Source: Malania oleifera
Lineage: Eukaryota > Streptophyta > Magnoliopsida > Santalales > Ximeniaceae
Assembly (NCBI RefSeq): GCF_029873635.1
Contig: NC_080417.1
Span: 28,673,682-28,737,681, forward strand
Length of the DNA: 64,000 nt
Direction: 5' to 3'
Numbering within the stretch: position 1 is the first letter of the stretch; each line of letters begins with the position of its first letter. The notes below the pieces were generated by a model, which searched no databases, was not told where the DNA came from, and was given only the letters and a program-made list of their open reading frames with translations. Shown in pieces: positions 58,158 through 64,000 of the stretch. The position numbers and the translations under genes were made by a program.

Positions 58158-59893
58158 GGGTCTGTAATAGTAACTTAGGGTGTGGTCTGTATTTATCTTA
58201 CCTGCACATCATGCATATAAGATATATAGTAAGCTCAATAAGACCATAGCACCACTTTAGGTACCAACACTCACACATATCATCTAATATATAGGAGTGT
58301 TAAATTTGTGCCTTAAAATTGAACAAATATCAAGATTTTTAGAGAGCTCGGGCAACTGAACCCCTGGTGTTCAAAACTCTTCGAGCGCCCAAACTGTTGA
58401 AAAGTCAATAGTTGACCAGGGCTCTCGGGCGACCGATCAATAATATGCATACCTTCCACAGGCGCCCGAACCCCTCGAAAGGGACAGTCCACCAACTCAG
58501 GTGACCGATAGTTTTAGTTCAAAAAGGACCTCGTGCAACCGAACATATGGATTCGGGCCACTAAATATAGGATCGGGCACCCAAAGTCACGAAACAATGC
58601 TACTGACTTTGATTCAGGTCTCTGAACGTAAAATCGGGCGATCAAACTAAATTAAATGAATTTTATTACTGAGTCTTGTCGAGTGACCGAACCTCAGTTC
58701 AGACACCCGAACCTTGGCCGATTAAAATTAATTTAACCACGGTAAAATAGGGTTAATTTGGGAAAATTGCATTTTAACCATTTGGAACTTTTTTTAATTA
58801 TTCCCAACATGTCCCAACCAGTTATAATTTTACCCCTGGCTATAAGTTCATTTGCAAGATTAGACAATAATTAGCAAATAGATTAGTCAAAATATCCTCT
58901 CTTTTGAAAATACAGCTTTTGGCCAAATACTCTCAAATTTCCATTCCTTTGATATATTCTAAGATTGTGAGAGCTCTCTTTTTGTGATTGTGATTACTAA
59001 ATCTTGCTAAATACTCCTATTGTTTCTGTGATTGAGATATTTTTATTAGGGAGTTTAGTTTAGGTTTATTCGATAAACCAAGGAAGCTTAGGATACTTGC
59101 ATCTTGTTGCAAGTGTCCAATAGCTTGGTTTTTGTTGTGTAAAGATTTTTCAAACAAACAAATATTTTCAAACTAGTATTGTGCATTATATTGAAGAAAA
59201 CTTTTTTGAACTAATTTGATTATCTAATTCGTATCCTTGGCATATTGATTTACTATTGAAGTACTTTGTTTAGATTCTAAGATATTGCTTGTGTTGAACA
59301 CTCTTGAGCATCATACTGATTATATTATATTGGGTGTTGATTGCACAAAAACTCGCATCACTGAGCTTACACTATATCCATATCATTGATGTGTATGTGA
59401 ATGTGTTCATTTGGGTACATATATGCTTTACATGAAAGCATAATCATTGTACCGTCTGTTTGAGAGAATATTGTTGTATTTCCAAGTGTGGCCTGAGGGG
59501 GCAGTAATCCAACCCGGTAAGGATTGGTTGTAAAGGTTGAGGTCAATTCTGTGCTAATTGACCTGGTTTGTTTAGGTGCCACTTCACCCGTTTAAGTGAG
59601 CAATTATAGTGGTAATCCTTGTGCTTGTTAGCCAAGGAGGGGACGTAGGCAATTGGCCGAACCTCGATAACATTTCTACGTGTCACTCTTACCTTACTGC
59701 TTTCTAGTGCTTATATTGATAATTAGATTGTTTTATTTAATTACTGGTACATATTACAATTGATTTACATTACTTGTACTAGATTATCCATAGGATTGTG
59801 AATATACTACTGTTAGGAGATTTACCTAGGACTTAAATTTTAAAAATGCCAATTCACCCCCCCCCCCTTCTTGGGATTACCGTAAAGTTAACA
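58158..59893 (+). mobile_element. 5' LTR of Copia element, first ~173 bp missing
   Basis: It begins at GGGTCTGTAATAG, which corresponds to position 13823 in the solo LTR at 13650, and ends CGTAAAGTTAACA. About ten GGGCGACCGAACC-type repeats lie at 58370-58720. The end carries the AATTCACCCCCCCCCC and CTTGGGATTA block. The missing start is replaced by the inverted Gypsy fragment. Confidence 0.85.
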
Positions 59894-59910
59894 ATTGGTA
59901 TCAGAGCCAC
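59894..59910 (+). other. Primer-binding site of the Copia element
   Basis: ATTGGTATCAGAGCCAC right after the LTR, an exact TGGTATCAGAGC match to initiator tRNA-Met. Confidence 0.85.
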
Positions 59911-59948
59911 GTAGCATAGACTAGCTATTATTTTGCAAAAGATCACAT

Positions 59949-62900
59949 ATGGCTCATAGCTCCGTGACCCATTTCCCCGAGGGACCATCTTCCACATAAC
60001 CTCCTATTTTCAATGGTGTTAATTACACCTTTTGGAAACAGAGGATGAGCATCTACCTTCAAAATACTGATTGGAAGGTGCGGAGGATTGTCTCTAAGGG
60101 AAATTATGTCCCTATGAAACTGAGGGTCAACTTGAATTCCTAAGACTGAGAATGAATATGATGATGATGATGATGATGATATGAAAGTTGTTAGTCTAAA
60201 TGCCACTGTTTAGAATATTTTGTACTGCAGTCTTGATGTAAATAAATTTAATAGAATTATGGCATGTTCTACTGCAAAAGAAATATGGGATAAGTTAGAG
60301 GTCACATATGAGGGTACTAGAGATGTGAAAGATAGTAGAATAGATATGTTGACTAGTGAGTATGAGAACTTTAGGATGAATGTAGGTGAGTCCATTCAGA
60401 GCATGTACACTTGATTCACACACATCATAAACTCACTGCATGCATTAGGAAAGACCTATCCCACATATGAGATGATTAGGAAGACCCTTAGAGGCTTACC
60501 TCCTATTTGGGAAGCCAAGGCTACGGCCATTGCTGAGGGTAGAGACTTTAAGGCTATGGTTCTAGATGAATTTATAGGTTCCCTAATCACTTATGAATTA
60601 GCCATAAATGAGAGACTCAATGAACATAATGGGGCTAAGAAAGTAACTGCATTAAAAACTTCCACTAACACATCTAGTGAATGTAGTGAATCTGACATTG
60701 ATGATGATATGGTCATGCTAATCAGAAAATTTAGCAGATTCTTCAAAAAGAACAAAAAGCCATATAAAAAATATAGGAAGTCTACTATCGAGAAGGGAGA
60801 GTCCAGCAAAAGAAAAGAAAAATCAAATGCTCTCACGTGTTATAACTGCAACAAGGTCGGCCACATCAAACTAAACTACCCACTGCTGAAAAAGGAGGCT
60901 AAGAAAAAGACGAAAGTCATGAAAGCTGGGACATCATGGGATAAACTTAGTAGCAGTGACTCAGAATCAAACCACAGCGACTCAGAGATCACTAATCTAT
61001 GCTTGACGGCACACGATGATGAGGTATGCCTAAGATCGTCCTCCTCCAAGGACCAATGGTACTTGGATAGCGGGTGCTCACAGCACATGACCAGTGACAA
61101 GGGAAAATTCACTTCAATCATTCCCAAGGATGGAGGCTATGTGACATTTGGTGATAATGCAAAAGGACACATCATCGGGGTAGGTAAGGTTGGTAAGGAT
61201 TCCTCTCTTACTATTGATAATGTTTTATTGATTGGTGGGCTGAAGCATAATTTACTAAGCATAAGTCAATTTTGTGACATAGGATATAAAGTATCATTTG
61301 AAAATGATAAATGCATTGTAGAAAATAAATCAGATCACAAAGTGCTTTTTACTGCCGATCGCCATGAAAATGTTTATACTACTTCTCTTGATAACTTAAC
61401 TTCACAACAAGTCACTTGTTTTTCTACTGTAAATGAAGCTAGTTGGTTATAGCATAGGCGCTTAGGACACACAAGCGTGGATTTATTGTCAAAAGTTGTT
61501 AGAAAAGATTTAGTAAAAGGCTTACCTAAAATGTCATTTGTAAAAAATAAAATTTGTGATGCATGTTAAATGGGTAAGCAAACGAAATCTAGTTTTAAGA
61601 ATAAGAAATTCATATCTACTATTAGACCACTTGAGATGCTTCATTTAGATTTGTTTGGTCCTAATTCTGTGCAAAGTTTTGGTGGTAAATCATATGCTTT
61701 TGTAATTGTGGATGATTTTTCTAGGTTCTCATAGGTATTGTTCCTTGCACATAAAAATGAATCATATGAACAGTTTACCAAACTCTGTAGGAGAATTCAT
61801 AATAAAAAGGGATATAAGATAAATCATATAAGAAGTGAAAAAGGCATGAAATTTAAAAATGAAGCCATAGAAAATTATTATGACTTAGAGGACATATCAC
61901 ATAACTTCTCTGCACCTAGGACACCTTAACAAAACGGTATGGTAGAAAGAAAGAATAGGTCACTACAAGAAATGAGTAGAACTATGCTAAATGAATATAA
62001 CTTACCTAAATATTTTTGGGCCAAGACCATAAATACTACATGTTATGTTATGAATAGGGTGTTGATTAGACCGTCAATAAATAAAACCCCTTATGAATTG
62101 TGGAACAACCATAAACCTAATATTTCCTATTTTCATGTGTTTGGTTGTAAATGCTTTGTATTTAGGGATAATGAACACTTAGGAAAATTTGACTATAAAT
62201 CTGATGAAAGAATTTTCCTAAATTATGCGCTTAATAGTAAAGCATATATGATTTTCAACAAAAGAACATTGACTGTCATTGAATCTATTCATGTTGTGTT
62301 TAATGAATCTAATCCATTTTCTAAGAAAGATGATGAAGATGATATTGATATTAGAAAATGCTTGGATAAACTATATAGTGAAAACAATGCAAGTGAAAAC
62401 CCTGAAGTAAAAGAAAAATCATCTGAAGATAATGAAAATCAGGAGTTGCCTAGAGATTGGAAATACATTAGAAGTCATCCTATAGATCAAATCATAGGTG
62501 AACCATCCCGTGGTGTAGCCACAAGATCCTCCTTGAGAAATCTAGTGAATCATTCTTCTTTCTTATCCCAAGAAGAACCTAAGAATATTAAAGAAGCAAT
62601 AGAGGATGAGTCTTGGGTGATGTCTATGCAAGAAGAACTTAATCAATTTGATAGAAGTAAAGTGTAGACTCTAGTTCTTAGGCCTAACAATCACACAATT
62701 ATTGAAACTAAATGGGTATATAGAAATAAGAAAGATGAAAATGGGGTAGTAATTAGGAATAAGGCTAAGCTAGTTACCCAAGGGTATAATCAGGAGGAGG
62801 GAATTGACTTTGATGAAACATATGCTCCTGTTACAAGGTTAGAAGCCATTCGTATGCTACTTGCTTATGCCATTTTTAAAAATTTTAAATTGTTTCAAAT

Positions 62901-63218
62901 GGATGTTAAAAGCGTTTTTCTAAATGGCTATATCAATGAAGAAGTATACGTGGAACAACCACCCAATTTTGAAAATCATAAATATCCAAATCATGTTTAC
63001 CGGTTGTCTAAAGTCTTGTATGGATTGAAACACGCTCCTAGAACTTAGTATGAGAGGCTTAACGGTTTTCTACTAGAAAATGGGTTTACCCGTGGCAAAA
63101 TTGACACTACACTCTTCATCAAATCCAAAAATGATGATATGTTCCTTGTTCAAATTTATGTGAACGATATCATTTTTGGAGCAACTAATGATGAGCTGTG
63201 TAATGAGTTTGCCAAGTG
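59949..63218 (+). pseudogene. Copia gag-pol pseudogene (probably SIRE/Maximus lineage), truncated in reverse transcriptase
   Basis: The start is MAHSSVTHFPEG. Gag includes STAKEIWDKLEVTYEG (60265-60315) and a zinc knuckle CYNCNKVGHIKLNY (60838-60879) whose last Cys has become Tyr. Protease: YLDSGCSQHMT (about 61062-61095). Integrase: HRRLGH and CDAC near 61453 and 61557, and a core with LDLFGP and QNGMVERKN. Reverse transcriptase: ETKWVYRNK, FQMDVKSVFLNG, LYGLKHAPRT and a catalytic box YVND in place of YVDD near 63160. At least seven in-frame stops replace Trp, Gln or Arg. The sequence ends at 63219, where a Gypsy LTR begins. The order protease-integrase-reverse transcriptase is that of Copia. 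Lineage assignment is tentative. Confidence 0.88.
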
Positions 63219-64000
63219 TGTAACGACCCAAAGATTAATGGTATTTAAATAATAAAAGAAAGAGAAATGGAAATAGGAACAGAAGGAGACAGTCAACTTC
63301 GTCGACAAACGCATTGCATTTTGAATGGCATAATTCCAAGGAATTTTTCAGCTCCTCATCGACGAATACAAGGGACTCGTCAATGAGGGTCTAACAGGAG
63401 CTCGTCGACGAGAAGATACCGAGAGAGAATTTTTGGAAACCTAAAATTCGTCGACGAGGGTTGAAGTTCGTCGACGAATTTTCTACAGGACTCGTTGACA
63501 AGGTGATGTGGCTCGTCAACGAATCCCGCAGTATAAATAGGGTTAAACGTGATTTTCAGTCCATTTTCCTACACAGAAACCCTCTCTCTCTCATCCTTTG
63601 GTCCTTCCCCCTTCTTTCTTCGATTTCGGGCCGAATTTCTGTTGGTTTGAGGATCTGAAACAACCACGACACTCTTGAGAAAGTTTTCTGCAAGTCTACT
63701 GGAGTGGATCGTCGGTGGGGCTAAGTTAGAAACCATCCCAAATCCAGGGTAAGGGTTTCTACTCAGTATTTGGTTATTTGACAGCTGTAGAAATTGTTAT
63801 ACTCGTAGAAATACTGAACTTTAGTTCTAGGGAATGCTGTTTCCAGGGTGTTGAGTTAGGAACCCTGTAGGTGCAGGACAGATTTTTTTTAGGGGCTTTT
63901 CAAAAATCAGGTAAGGGGATAAACTAAACTAGTTCTTTTAAGAAAATGTATGTATATATAGCATTTGATTTCAGGAAAGTAAATATGTCTATATATATGT
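63219..64000 (+). mobile_element. Gypsy LTR, cut by the window edge
   Basis: It starts TGTAACGACCC and follows the layout of the other Tekay/Del-like LTRs. Palindrome starts are at 63298, 63355, 63376, 63401, 63447, 63467, 63491 and 63512, with TATAAATA at 63532-63539 and a CT-rich leader near 63583. Whether it is a solo LTR or part of a full element cannot be told from this window. Confidence 0.88.

Overview
The window is nuclear DNA from a flowering plant, most likely a dicot. It is AT-rich and has microsatellites, nested LTR retrotransposons with 2-kb LTRs, a CACTA transposon, tRNA-derived SINEs, and one intact gene with GT-AG introns. I cannot name the species.

The only intact gene is a class I homeodomain-leucine zipper transcription factor of the ATHB-21/40/53 clade at 46665-48337 (+). 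It has three exons, encodes 246 residues and has a TATA box upstream. The only other host-gene trace is a frameshifted fragment of a HAD class IIIB acid phosphatase / vegetative-storage-protein-like gene at 51577-51927.

Left part. 1-400 is a 190-bp tandem repeat running off the edge. 1370-1700 is a remnant of CACTA-type subterminal repeats. 2568-4520 is a solo Gypsy LTR with a perfect target duplication. 5848-10754 is a non-autonomous CACTA element whose interior is a satellite-like array (about 182-bp monomers in a 4-monomer higher-order repeat). It abuts a decayed Copia pol that was later hit by a Gypsy solo LTR (10885-12987) and a Copia solo LTR (13650-15444). A possible Tat-type LTR remnant, a low-copy stretch and a SINE (19764-20075) follow.

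Centre. 20398-43216 is a chain of two Gypsy elements (Tekay/Del chromovirus type) sharing one LTR: truncated pol, shared LTR, full internal region, 3' LTR. The shared LTR contains a complete minus-strand Copia-type element (24171-31972) that has gag but no pol. The second internal region is split by another solo LTR (37162-39252).

Right part. 43217-46440 is AT-rich intergenic DNA with a strong hairpin and a minus-strand SINE, followed by the HD-Zip gene and several Copia remnants. At 53957 a Gypsy element begins with LTR, gag and the start of protease, then ends in an inverted copy of part of its own LTR. A 5'-truncated but otherwise long Copia element (58158-63218) follows, broken at its reverse transcriptase by another Gypsy LTR that runs off the window.

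No transposon coding region is intact. The stop codons I checked are explained by C-to-T or G-to-A changes, as expected for long-methylated DNA. The most unusual patterns are the higher-order array inside the CACTA element, a helically phased array of the 12-bp palindrome TTCGTCGACGAA in the promoter of every Gypsy LTR here, and the inverted LTR arm that could yield a hairpin transcript. Boundaries were read by eye; no alignment or database search was run.
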